Shown in pieces: positions 1-9,304 of a DNA stretch of 64,000 nucleotides. Numbering within the stretch: the first letter of the stretch is position 1; each line of letters begins with the position of its first letter. The notes beneath the pieces were generated by a model. That model saw only the letters and a program-made list of their open reading frames with translations, had not been told where the DNA came from and did not search any database. Made by a program: the position numbers and the translations under genes. The stretch comes from Flavobacterium praedii (GTDB taxonomy: Bacteria > Bacteroidota > Bacteroidia > Flavobacteriales > Flavobacteriaceae): positions 2,629,001 through 2,693,000 of the forward strand of contig NZ_CP113948.1 in NCBI RefSeq assembly GCF_026810365.1, in the 5' to 3' direction.

Positions 1-1082
1 ATACCAGATTTAGCACTTAGAATATGAGCAAAACTATAACTCATAGTAAATGCAGCCATATACTTTCCTTCATGAGATTCGTACGATCTTCCCATTGCAA
101 AAGAGTTTGCAAAAGGAAAAGTTAACATTACTCCAAATGTCATAAATAGCATCATTGGTATCAATGCACCCTCCCAAGGAAACAATAAGAGTAAAAAGCT
201 AGTTGACATAAACAATAACCCAATAAAAATAACTCTGTGGTTGTTTATTTTATTTCTAATTACATAATTTACTATTGGAAGTTCAAAAAGCAAAATAAGC
301 AATCCATTTAAACTTAAAAGCAATCCACTATCAAACTCAGACATATTAAATCTTTCCTTGTGATACAAAGGCAATGTTGTGAAAATTTGAAAAAACAAAA
401 TCCCCGTAATCATACATATCAACAAATGCAACATAAAAGGATGATCTCTTCTTATAGAAACTTTTTTAGGAGCACTATTACTTGCTTTTAACTTAACAGG
501 TAAAGCCTTTTCCTTAACAAAAAGCATAAACACAATTATAGCTAAAATACAGGTTGCGCCATCAACATAAAATATATATCCATACCCCATTTGCATAATT
601 ATCAATCCTCCTAATACAGGTCCAAAAAGAAATCCTAAGTTAACAGCCGCACGAGTTAACGCAAAAGCACGAGCCCTATTTTCCTTTTTGGTATAAGTTT
701 TTAGACAGACCAACATAGCAGGTCGAAACATATCAGCAATACTAGTCAGTACAAGTATACCTATACAAAGCTCTTCGAAAGTAGTTGCATATTGCAACAA
801 AATAAAAACTATTCCGCTAGCAAATAAACTAAAAACCATCACCTTATAAAAGCCGATTTTGTCTGATAATTTACCACTAAGCCACGTCCCAATTATTGAA
901 CCAACTCCAAAGAAAACCATCACCCAGCCAATTTGACTATAACTGAATTGCAAATTTTCCTTCATGTACTTTGAGAGAAAGGGAACAACCATAGTTCCAG
1001 CTCTATTGATAAAAGTAATTAACGTAAGTATCCAAATTTCTTTTGGAAAATCTTTAAAATTGTTTAGGTATTTTTTTATCAT
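1..1082 (-). CDS. MFS transporter, 3' end outside window
   Basis: The reverse strand is open from an ATG at 1082 to the left edge, 360 codons, and continues beyond it. The translation starts MIKKYLNNFKDFPKEIWILT and shows about ten hydrophobic helices. An MFS-type loop (GSIIGTWLSGKLSDKIGFYK) follows the second helix, as in drug and sugar efflux permeases, and a central cytoplasmic stretch separates the two halves. It should sit in the inner membrane and move a small solute by proton coupling; the substrate cannot be told from sequence. It diverges from the gene at 1319. A promoter-like TTG-19-TATTTTTG lies just upstream on the same strand. Confidence 0.85.
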   Translation of the reverse strand, partial: MIKKYLNNFKDFPKEIWILTLITFINRAGTMVVPFLSKYMKENLQFSYSQIGWVMVFFGVGSIIGTWLSGKLSDKIGFYKVMVFSLFASGIVFILLQYATTFEELCIGILVLTSIADMFRPAMLVCLKTYTKKENRARAFALTRAAVNLGFLFGPVLGGLIIMQMGYGYIFYVDGATCILAIIVFMLFVKEKALPVKLKASNSAPKKVSIRRDHPFMLHLLICMITGILFFQIFTTLPLYHKERFNMSEFDSGLLLSLNGLLILLFELPIVNYVIRNKINNHRVIFIGLLFMSTSFLLLLFPWEGALIPMMLFMTFGVMLTFPFANSFAMGRSYESHEGKYMAAFTMSYSFAHILSAKSG

Positions 1083-1121
1083 AATTTAATTTTTTTGGGG
1101 CAAAAAATTTATTCATTTTGG

Positions 1122-1151
1122 CAAAAATAGATTTTTTTTTCAATCCTCCAA
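1122..1151 (-). promoter_or_regulatory. Candidate promoter of the MFS gene
   Basis: Read on the minus strand: TTG (1149-1151), a 19-base spacer, then TATTTTTG (1122-1129). This fits the Bacteroidota consensus TTG...TAnnTTTG and lies 40 bases before the ATG. The opposite strand has only a -7-like TAGATTTG at 1282-1289, ahead of the gene at 1319. Confidence 0.45.
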
Positions 1152-1318
1152 CAATCAATAAGTTAAAAATACAAAACAATTTAAAAACAAATAATTAACA
1201 ATTTGAAAACGAGCTAAACTTTTAATAAAAAAAACTTAAATAAAAAAACAATAAATAAAAGGAAATCATGGATTTTTAATTTAGATTTGCAAATGTCAAA
1301 ACCCCAAAAACTTATAAT

Positions 1319-2377
1319 ATGAAAGAGAAATTACACTACTTAATTGTCTGCCTAATACTCTCCTATTCTGCTCAGGCACAACTATATGGTGGAATAGAAA
1401 TAGGAAGTAAAGGAATAAAAATGACTGTTCTTGATGTAGAAAGTATCAAAAAAAACACTTACGATGTAAAGGAATTTTGGACTGAAAACGTTGGAATAGC
1501 CGCTGGTATTTCACAAGATGGTACCCTTTTTAAAGAAGATATTGAAAAAGCAGGAACTGTAGTTTATAACAATTACAAAAAAATGCTTAGCGAATACAAA
1601 ATTGAAGATAAAAACATTTTCATTGTAGCCTCATCAGGAGTAGGTCTAGCTACTAATACAGCAGAATTAGTAGACAAAATCAAATCTTTAACTAATAAAA
1701 AAATAGAAATAATCTCCTCATCACTAGAAGCAAAATTGCTTTTAAGAGGTTGTATCCCTCCTAAAAATTATTTAAACTCAGTTATTATTGATATCGGAGG
1801 AGGAAACACTAAAGGAGGATATGCTAAAGACATTAATGGTTCCTCTGTATTTTTCCCAATATCTTGTGACTATGGAACAGTTACATTAACTGAGCTTATC
1901 AACAAAAAATGCAAACAAAAAACAGTTTTTGAATTTAGTGAAGTCTTATTCGATTACTTACCTACAGTAAGAGAGAGCTTTAAAAAAATGTATTCTAGTA
2001 GAGCTGAATCACAAGAAAAAAGCAATGTATACATTTCTGGAGGTGCTGCATGGGCATTTTACACACTTTCTACAGGAATTAAAGCAGAAGAAAATTTCAC
2101 TCAAGTTCAGTATGATGACATCTTAAGCATTAGAGCAACCGCTGAAAACAGTTTCCAGAGATTTGAAGCTAATGGTAGAGAAAACGTAGAAATCCAAAGA
2201 GTATTAAACACTTACCAACGCAAGTATTTAATAGCCGCTTTTAATCTACTTGAAACCTCACTAGAAGTCCTTCCAAACATACAAAGTAAAAAAATATATT
2301 TTGCTAAACAAGGTCAAATTGCTTGGTTAGTGAGTTATGTATTTGATAATGCTAAAGGAGTTAAACAAGTCTTTTAA
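1319..2377 (+). CDS. Exported Ppx/GppA-like (ASKHA fold) protein
   Basis: 352 residues. Residues 1-20 form a signal peptide ending SAQAQ, so the protein should leave the cytoplasm. The mature part begins at once with a phosphate-1 loop-like GIEIGSKGIK (25-34). A strong phosphate-2 motif DIGGGNT follows at 158-164, and an ISGG-type segment around 240 may be the adenosine motif. This order is that of the sugar kinase/Hsp70/actin fold and most resembles exopolyphosphatase/GppA proteins, although the C-terminal HD part of long Ppx is missing. Ppx/GppA proteins cleave polyphosphate or pppGpp in the cytosol, so an exported version is odd and its substrate is unknown. It appears to be a single gene with a terminator at 2405-2439. 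Confidence 0.6.
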   Translation: MKEKLHYLIVCLILSYSAQAQLYGGIEIGSKGIKMTVLDVESIKKNTYDVKEFWTENVGIAAGISQDGTLFKEDIEKAGTVVYNNYKKMLSEYKIEDKNIFIVASSGVGLATNTAELVDKIKSLTNKKIEIISSSLEAKLLLRGCIPPKNYLNSVIIDIGGGNTKGGYAKDINGSSVFFPISCDYGTVTLTELINKKCKQKTVFEFSEVLFDYLPTVRESFKKMYSSRAESQEKSNVYISGGAAWAFYTLSTGIKAEENFTQVQYDDILSIRATAENSFQRFEANGRENVEIQRVLNTYQRKYLIAAFNLLETSLEVLPNIQSKKIYFAKQGQIAWLVSYVFDNAKGVKQVF

Positions 2378-2404
2378 ACTTACTAATAATATAATTTTTA
2401 CATA

Positions 2405-2439
2405 AAATCCCATTCTTTTTATAGAATGGGATTTTTTTT
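2405..2439 (+). terminator. Intrinsic terminator after the Ppx-like gene
   Basis: A 12-bp stem, AAATCCCATTCT (2405-2416) with AGAATGGGATTT (2423-2434), has a short loop and runs into a T tract. Confidence 0.8.
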
Positions 2440-2636
2440 ACCAACTAATTTGATTTAATAAACTACACAACATAACTTTATTTTTGAAAGACTAAATTCT
2501 CATTATATCCAAATTATATTTCTTATAATCCAAAAAAAATAAAATTCTCAGATTTATAATATTTACAAATTCATCCCATTTAAATTTAAAAATAAATTAA
2601 ATTTGAAATAAAATTCCAAACTACAAAACTATTATC

Positions 2637-3314
2637 ATGTTGCAAATTAAAACAATTGTCTTTTTTATAATTTTGGCAGTACTTGTTAGTTGCGGACAAA
2701 ATAATCTTGAAGAAAAAAATCAAAAAACAACTAGAATAACCAAAATCAAAAATTTGGCATTCGATAGTGTTTTTTCGGAGAAAAGAGACACTTTAAATAA
2801 TTATGCAACAACAACTTCAAAAGAGAACGATATACAAAATAAAAAATATAAAAGCACAAAAAACGACAACTTAAAAACAAAAATAACAACACCACCTTCT
2901 CACCCTATCCATACTCACATAAACCCTATAAGCAAAAAAGAGGAAATGACATCGGAAACTCCAATTAGAAACTTATTAAAAAATGGAGAAGTTGGAAAAA
3001 CCTATAATAAAAAAGAACTCATAGAAAACTTTAAATTCACAAAAGAAGCCGTTACCATAATAAAACAGATAACTTATCTAGGACCAAATAAATTACATTT
3101 CAAATGGGGTTCCACTTGGTTTATTGAAAAAGTTTCTGATGCAAAACTGCGAAATGGTACCATGACTTTTGTATTCAAACAAAATAAAACTTACATTTCT
3201 GGGGATGCCTTAGGCATCAAATACAACAAAAAAGTATTTACCGATTTAATCCTTGTAAATGGCGCTGCTTACATCCCCTCAGTTAAAGGGTACCACTGGG
3301 AAATAAAAAAATAA
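2637..3314 (+). CDS. Hypothetical lipoprotein
   Basis: 225 residues. A hydrophobic leader ends in the lipobox LVSC (Cys19), so it is probably a membrane lipoprotein. Residues 20-100 are rich in Lys, Asn and Thr and look unstructured. The last 120 residues look folded, with several aromatic beta-like stretches (LHFKWGSTWFIEK, TMTFVFKQNKTYISG), but I recognise no family. Its TAA stop shares one base with the tag start (TAATG), so the two are probably translated together. The 259 bases before it hold only the upstream terminator and very AT-rich DNA. Confidence 0.7.
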   Translation: MLQIKTIVFFIILAVLVSCGQNNLEEKNQKTTRITKIKNLAFDSVFSEKRDTLNNYATTTSKENDIQNKKYKSTKNDNLKTKITTPPSHPIHTHINPISKKEEMTSETPIRNLLKNGEVGKTYNKKELIENFKFTKEAVTIIKQITYLGPNKLHFKWGSTWFIEKVSDAKLRNGTMTFVFKQNKTYISGDALGIKYNKKVFTDLILVNGAAYIPSVKGYHWEIKK

Positions 3315-3886
3315 TGAAAACACAACGTAAAAGATGCAGTTGGTGCACTTCCAGCGAATTATATCAAAAATACCATGACGAAGAATGGGGAGTCCCTGTA
3401 TATGATGACAAAACCCTTTTCGAATTTTTAATTCTAGAAACCTTTCAAGCTGGATTGAGTTGGATTACCATTCTTAACAAAAGAGAAAATTTCAGAGCAG
3501 CTTTTGATGCATTTGATTATATAAAAATTGCAAACTATACCGAACCTAAAATACAAGATTTACTACAAGATCCGGGTATTATTCGCAACCAATTAAAAAT
3601 ACGTTCCGCTGTTTCAAATGCCATTTCCTTTATAAAAATTCAAGAAGAATTTGGCAGTTTCTCAAAGTACATTTGGGATTTTGTAGATGGAAAACCCATT
3701 ATAAACAACCGCAAAAACATAAGTGAAGTACAAGCTACAACTCCCCTATCTGATGCAATAAGCAAAGATTTAAAAAAACGCGGATTTAAGTTTGTCGGCT
3801 CAACCGTTATTTATGCTCACATGCAAGCTACAGGCATGGTCAACGATCATACAGAAGATTGCTGGAAAGCACCTCAACATCAATAA
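3314..3886 (+). CDS. tag: DNA-3-methyladenine glycosylase I
   Basis: 190 residues, the normal Tag length. Tag removes 3-methyladenine from alkylated DNA and starts base excision repair. The N-terminus KRCSWC...YHDEEWGVP matches the family, with the zinc ligands Cys8 and His21. The segment QAGLSWITILNKRENFRAAF holds the helix-hairpin region and the catalytic-pocket Glu. The C-terminal NDHTEDC supplies the other His and Cys of the zinc snap. The ATG overlaps the stop of the lipoprotein gene by one base, so coupled translation is likely. Downstream, the thiamine operon has its own leader. Confidence 0.95.
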   Translation: MKTQRKRCSWCTSSELYQKYHDEEWGVPVYDDKTLFEFLILETFQAGLSWITILNKRENFRAAFDAFDYIKIANYTEPKIQDLLQDPGIIRNQLKIRSAVSNAISFIKIQEEFGSFSKYIWDFVDGKPIINNRKNISEVQATTPLSDAISKDLKKRGFKFVGSTVIYAHMQATGMVNDHTEDCWKAPQHQ

Positions 3887-3948
3887 GAAGAGTTACAGTT
3901 GTAACAACTTTTAACTTCCAAACGATTAAACTTTCAAACTTTTTTACA

Positions 3949-3956
3949 TACATTTG
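3949..3956 (+). promoter_or_regulatory. Candidate -7 box for the thi operon
   Basis: TACATTTG fits TAnnTTTG and would start the transcript about ten bases before the TPP riboswitch. I see no TTG at the expected -33 spacing. Confidence 0.35.
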
Positions 3957-3966
3957 TTTCCAACTT

Positions 3967-4046
3967 TAGGGGTGTCTACAATTGTAGGCTGAGATTTTAC
4001 CCTCTGAACCTGATCTAGTTCATACTAGCGTAGGGAAAAGTAAGAT
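3967..4046 (+). promoter_or_regulatory. TPP riboswitch (THI element) of the thi operon
   Basis: The strand carries the conserved TPP aptamer blocks in order: AGGGGTG (P2 5' side), GGCTGAGA (pyrimidine-sensing loop), ACCCTCTGAACCTGATC, and TAGCGTAGGGAA (pyrophosphate-sensing side and closing strand). It precedes thiS and the whole biosynthetic operon, so thiamine pyrophosphate should switch the operon off. There is no terminator with a T tract after it. A start-codon hairpin at 4078-4120 suggests control of translation. Confidence 0.95.
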
Positions 4047-4077
4047 GACTTCCGTGTACTATTACGTACCGTTTTGG

Positions 4078-4120
4078 CCATTCCTAAAGTATAATATATA
4101 CTAAATCTTAAAAGGAATGG
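4078..4120 (+). promoter_or_regulatory. Hairpin that can hide the thiS start codon
   Basis: CCATTCCT (4078-4085) is perfectly complementary to AGGAATGG (4113-4120), which contains the thiS ATG at 4117-4119. Inside it, AGTATA (4088-4093) pairs with TATACT (4097-4102). It sits about 30 bases after the aptamer and is the likely expression platform: when formed, the start codon is double-stranded. That it forms only with TPP bound is an inference. Confidence 0.6.
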
Positions 4121-4323
4121 AGCTTAAAATCAACAATCAAAACAAACAATTCTCACTTGAAAGTCTAACTATTCAAGCACTTCTCGATTTGGAGATTCCC
4201 GAAAAACAAAACGGAATCGCCGTAGCCATCAACAATACCGTCATTCCAAAAACCAATTGGAATTCACACCAAATCAACGAAATCGACGATATACTTATTA
4301 TTTCCGCTACACAAGGTGGATAA
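4117..4323 (+). CDS. thiS: Sulfur carrier protein ThiS
   Basis: 68 residues, a beta-grasp (ubiquitin-like) protein ending in the required Gly-Gly (ISATQGG). ThiF adenylates this end, sulfur is loaded as a thiocarboxylate, and ThiG takes it for the thiazole ring. The sequence has the family features MELKINNQ, a hydrophobic core and an IAVAINN strand. It is the first gene after the TPP riboswitch. Its ATG lies inside a hairpin stem, so it may be the point where translation of the operon is gated. A structured repeat and 240 bases separate it from thiC, more than between most other genes of the operon. Confidence 0.95.
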   Translation: MELKINNQNKQFSLESLTIQALLDLEIPEKQNGIAVAINNTVIPKTNWNSHQINEIDDILIISATQGG

Positions 4324-4357
4324 AAAATAACACCCTCTTGGTTAATAAAAACCATTA

Positions 4358-4471
4358 GGGCGTGCCACCATTAAGAAAAAGGGCCAACTTATCATACCTA
4401 TTATTAGGCCCTTTTCCTTAATGCTGTCGAGCTATCCGTGCTACTTCGGTAGCTTACTTCTATCCCTCACG
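4358..4471 (+). repeat. Structured repeat element A, copy 1 (inside thi operon)
   Basis: Copy 1 of a two-hairpin element. Hairpin 1 pairs CATTAAG and AGGGCC with GGCCC and CTTAATG around a loop with conserved ends. Then come the shared block CTGTCGAGCTATCCGTG, hairpin 2 GCTAC-TTCG-GTAGC (4440-4453), and the 3' block CTATCCCTCAC. It starts 35 bases after the thiS stop, in the sense direction, and ends 93 bases before thiC. Other copies are at 17792, 35263 and 40651 (minus). There is no T tract, so it is not an ordinary terminator. It may belong to a known Flavobacteria RNA motif such as Flavo-1, which I cannot check. Confidence 0.75.
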
Positions 4472-4551
4472 CAAAAACACAAACCAAGAACATCTCTTTT
4501 AAACATTGAATATCCATTTTCAAAACAGAAAACAAACATACCGTATTATAA

Positions 4552-6387
<1,836 letters not shown>

Positions 6388-6404
6388 CCAATTAAAAACC
6401 AACT

Positions 6405-6438
6405 GATAGCAGTTAGAAATTATTAACTAACTGCTATC
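6405..6438 (+). other. Intercistronic hairpin after thiC
   Basis: GATAGCAGTTAG (6405-6416) pairs perfectly with CTAACTGCTATC (6427-6438) across a 10-base loop. No T tract follows, so it is more likely an mRNA stability or processing element than a terminator. Confidence 0.6.
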
Positions 6439-6458
6439 CTATTAATCGTAAACCAACA

Positions 6459-7070
6459 ATGATAGTAATCACAAATCCAATTCCGATCACCAATGAAATC
6501 GCCACCATACATGCTCTTTTTGAGAGCAATTTGGAGTTGTTACATATTCGAAAACCATATTTTTCGGATTCAGAAATGAAACAATTTCTATCAGGCATCC
6601 ATCAAAATTATAGCTCCCGTTTGGTTATGCATAGTCATCATCATTTAGTAGAAGAGTTTAAAATAAAGCGCATCCACATTAGCGAAAGCAAACGAAAAGT
6701 TATACAATTACTACCAAAAAATACACCTTTTGACTCCTACAAAACAAAAGAATTTCATTTATCTACATCAGTTCACAGCATAGAAGACTTTAATACTTTG
6801 GATAAAATTTTTGAATATGCTTTTATTAGCCCCATTTACCCAAGTATTTCAAAAGAAAACTATTATTCAGAAATAAATTGGTTGGAAGCGATTAATCATA
6901 GAACCAATTACACAACAAAACTCATCGCTTTGGGTGGTATAGAATCGAACAAAGTTGAAAAAACATTAAAAATCGGATTTGACAATGTAGCCCTATTAGG
7001 AACTATATGGAACAGCAATAATCCCATAAAAAACTTTAAATCATGTCAGAAAATCGTCCAATCGTTTTAA
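6459..7070 (+). CDS. ThiE/TenI-like protein (second copy)
   Basis: 203 residues in the thiamine phosphate synthase/TenI (TIM barrel) family. LLHIRKP matches the first phosphate-binding strand, FEYAFISPIYPS the GP(I/F)xxT strand, and ALGGI the C-terminal glycine loop. The Asn-Asp-Arg and HLGQ-type residues of true ThiE are replaced (MHSHHHLVEEF), whereas the ThiE at 7791 keeps them. It may therefore be a TenI-type thiazole tautomerase or a helper rather than the coupling enzyme. It lies between thiC and thiD and overlaps thiD by 28 bases, so it belongs to the operon. Confidence 0.7.
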   Translation: MIVITNPIPITNEIATIHALFESNLELLHIRKPYFSDSEMKQFLSGIHQNYSSRLVMHSHHHLVEEFKIKRIHISESKRKVIQLLPKNTPFDSYKTKEFHLSTSVHSIEDFNTLDKIFEYAFISPIYPSISKENYYSEINWLEAINHRTNYTTKLIALGGIESNKVEKTLKIGFDNVALLGTIWNSNNPIKNFKSCQKIVQSF

Positions 7071-7798
7071 CAATAGCGGGATTTGATCCTTCTGGTGGTG
7101 CAGGGGTTTTGGCAGACATCAAAACTTTCGAACAGCACAAAGTATACGGTTTCGCTATCAACACCGCAAATACCATTCAAACTGATCAACTATTTTGTAA
7201 AATCGGATGGACCTCTCTTGATTTTATATTGGAATCCATAACAACTCTATTTGAAAATCATTCGATTGAAGTAGTGAAAATTGGAATTGTACCCTCTTTG
7301 GATTATTTGAATAAAATTATTTTTTGTCTTAAAAAAATTTCTCCAAGCATAAAAATAATATGGGACCCTATTTTAAAATCTTCAACTGAATTTGATTTTT
7401 TATTTTTAAAAAACCAAACTCTTTTAATAAAAATACTAGAACAAATAGATTTGATTACTCCGAATTACAATGAAATTATGCATTTTAATCCCGAAGCACA
7501 AAATATCAAAATGACAGTAAAATTGTATTCCATTTATTGTTCAATTCTATTAAAAGGCGGACACAACCCAACCGAAATTGGTGTTGATTATTTATATTCT
7601 AAAAATAGTACTTATAGATTTCCTCCCAAAACTAACAAATGCCATGAAAAACACGGTTCAGGTTGTATCCTTTCGGCAGCAATTACAGCCAACCTTGCAT
7701 TAGGGCAAAACCTAAAAACAGCTTGTAAAAATGCAAAAAAATATACCGAAAACTATTTGCAATCAAACCCAACCAAACTAGGATTTCATTATGTTTAA
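7043..7798 (+). CDS. thiD: Hydroxymethylpyrimidine (phosphate) kinase ThiD
   Basis: 251 residues of the ribokinase-like fold. ThiD phosphorylates HMP and HMP-P to give HMP pyrophosphate, the pyrimidine partner for ThiE. Seen here: the N-terminal TIAGFDPSGGAGVLADIKTF with the substrate loop, KIGIVPS, VDPILK-like WDPILKSS, LLKGGH, and the anion-hole/catalytic motif KHGSGCILSAAI. It overlaps the preceding gene by 28 bases and thiE by 8, so translation is tightly coupled. Confidence 0.93.
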   Translation: MSENRPIVLTIAGFDPSGGAGVLADIKTFEQHKVYGFAINTANTIQTDQLFCKIGWTSLDFILESITTLFENHSIEVVKIGIVPSLDYLNKIIFCLKKISPSIKIIWDPILKSSTEFDFLFLKNQTLLIKILEQIDLITPNYNEIMHFNPEAQNIKMTVKLYSIYCSILLKGGHNPTEIGVDYLYSKNSTYRFPPKTNKCHEKHGSGCILSAAITANLALGQNLKTACKNAKKYTENYLQSNPTKLGFHYV

Positions 7799-8429
7799 CA
7801 AACTACAATACATCTCACAAGGAGACACTGTCAAAGAACAATTATACAACATTCACCAAGCCTTAGACAATGGCTGTGACTGGATACAAATGCGATTCAA
7901 AAATCAAGATTCAAAAAAATCATTTGCTTTGGGAGAAGCCGTACATTTTTTATGCGAAGAATATCTCGCCAATTTTATAGTGAACGACAATGTACATTTA
8001 GCAGAACAAATTGCTGCAGACGGGGTTCATTTGGGACTCACAGACATGAGTATACAAGAAGCGCGAAGTATTTTAGGAAAAACAAAAATCATCGGAGCAA
8101 CGGCAAATACTCTAGAGAATGTTATTAATCATATCCAAAATGAATGCGACTATATTGGTCTTGGTCCTTTTCAATTTACAAAAACCAAAGACAATTTAAG
8201 TCCAATATTGGGACTTGATGGATATCATTCAATAATTCAAAACTTAAATGAAATTCAAAAAGAAACACCAATATATGCCATTGGCGGAATTACATTAGAA
8301 GATGTAGAATCACTCATGGAAACAGGAATTCATGGTATTGCGGTTTCGGGTATTATTACAAATAGCGATCAAAAAAGAAAAATCATCACTCAACTTAACG
8401 AAAACTTATATAGCAATGTCATTATTTAA
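7791..8429 (+). CDS. thiE: Thiamine phosphate synthase ThiE
   Basis: 212 residues. ThiE joins HMP pyrophosphate to thiazole phosphate to give thiamine phosphate. The full set of family motifs is present: WIQMRFK (QLR-type), [10 protein letters not shown] (the usual NDR is NDN here), [30 protein letters not shown] and AIGGI. This marks it as the catalytic copy, in contrast to the shorter homologue at 6459. It overlaps thiD by 8 bases and thiG by 14. Confidence 0.94.
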   Translation: MFNKLQYISQGDTVKEQLYNIHQALDNGCDWIQMRFKNQDSKKSFALGEAVHFLCEEYLANFIVNDNVHLAEQIAADGVHLGLTDMSIQEARSILGKTKIIGATANTLENVINHIQNECDYIGLGPFQFTKTKDNLSPILGLDGYHSIIQNLNEIQKETPIYAIGGITLEDVESLMETGIHGIAVSGIITNSDQKRKIITQLNENLYSNVII

Positions 8430-9186
8430 AATAGGAGACAAAGTACTTCAATCCCGATTGTTTTTAGGGACAGGCAAATTCGGATCTAATGTAGCAATGG
8501 AAGAAGCTATTCTAGCATCCCAAAGCGAATTGGTAACCGTCGCTCTCAAAAGAATTGATCTAGAAACTGATACCGATGCGATTTTAAATCATTTAAGACA
8601 TCCTCGGATTAATTTATTACCCAACACATCTGGGGCTCGCAATGCCAAAGAAGCAGTTTTTGCGGCACAACTAGCCCGAGAAGCTTTAGAAACTAATTGG
8701 GTAAAACTTGAAATTCATCCCGATCCAAAATACTTAATGCCGGACGCTATCGAAACTTTGAAAGCGACAGAAGAATTGGCGAAACTGGGATTCATTGTTT
8801 TGCCCTATATCCATGCTGATCCCGTATTGTGTAAACATTTGGAAAATGCGGGGACGTCGGCTGTAATGCCATTAGGATCTCCTATTGGTAGCAACAAAGG
8901 ATTGAAAACTATAGATTTTCTGGAAATAATTATAGAGCAAAGCAATGTTCCTGTCATTATCGATGCGGGAATTGGATCACCCTCAGATGCCGCAAAAGCA
9001 ATGGAACTGGGTGCCGATGCTGTATTGGTCAACACCGCAATTGCCGTAGCTGGAAATCCAAAATTAATGGCCGAAGCCTTTAAGGAAGCCGTAATCGCCG
9101 GACGAAAAGCTTTTGAGGCAAAACTGGGACAGCAATATAAACAAGCCATTGCTTCAAGTCCTTTGACTATTTTTTTAAATGTGTAA
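8416..9186 (+). CDS. thiG: Thiazole synthase ThiG
   Basis: 256 residues. ThiG condenses deoxyxylulose 5-phosphate, ThiS thiocarboxylate and dehydroglycine into the thiazole. The start is [20 protein letters not shown]; an upstream in-frame start at 8332 lies deep inside thiE and has no family similarity. [14 protein letters not shown] carries the Schiff-base Lys region. [27 protein letters not shown] and AVLVNTAIA are typical ThiG blocks. The start overlaps thiE by 14 bases. It needs the product of dxs, which is also in this window (56824). Confidence 0.96.
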   Translation: MSLFKIGDKVLQSRLFLGTGKFGSNVAMEEAILASQSELVTVALKRIDLETDTDAILNHLRHPRINLLPNTSGARNAKEAVFAAQLAREALETNWVKLEIHPDPKYLMPDAIETLKATEELAKLGFIVLPYIHADPVLCKHLENAGTSAVMPLGSPIGSNKGLKTIDFLEIIIEQSNVPVIIDAGIGSPSDAAKAMELGADAVLVNTAIAVAGNPKLMAEAFKEAVIAGRKAFEAKLGQQYKQAIASSPLTIFLNV

Positions 9187-9200
9187 TTATCTAAAATTTA

Positions 9201-9292
9201 ACCGCAAAGCGCGCAAGGATTTACGCAAAGTTTGTTAAGCTTTGCGAACTTAACTTTAGTTTCAAACCATAAAACTTTGCGAACCTTGCGGT
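9201..9292 (+). repeat. CGCAAAG-type imperfect inverted repeat
   Basis: The gap between thiG and thiH holds arms ACCGCAAAGCGCGCAAGG (9201-9218) and the near reverse complement CTTTGCGAACCTTGCGGT (9275-9292), agreeing at 14 of 18 positions. Inside is a perfect CGCAAAG/CTTTGCG hairpin (9224-9230 with 9240-9246). A related CGCAAAG-rich stretch lies at 25731-25762. No T tract follows. Confidence 0.6.
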
Positions 9293-9304
9293 AAAAAAAA
9301 CATT

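Noticed and set aside
4358..4471. Element A as a simple rho-independent terminator
   Set aside because: No T tract follows either hairpin in any copy, and copy 3 lies after a proper terminator.
8332..8415. Upstream start for ThiG
   Set aside because: The 28 residues lie in the thiE coding region in another frame and do not match ThiG.
8805..9149. 114-codon open frame on the minus strand
   Set aside because: It is antisense to thiG and its residues reflect thiG codon pattern only.
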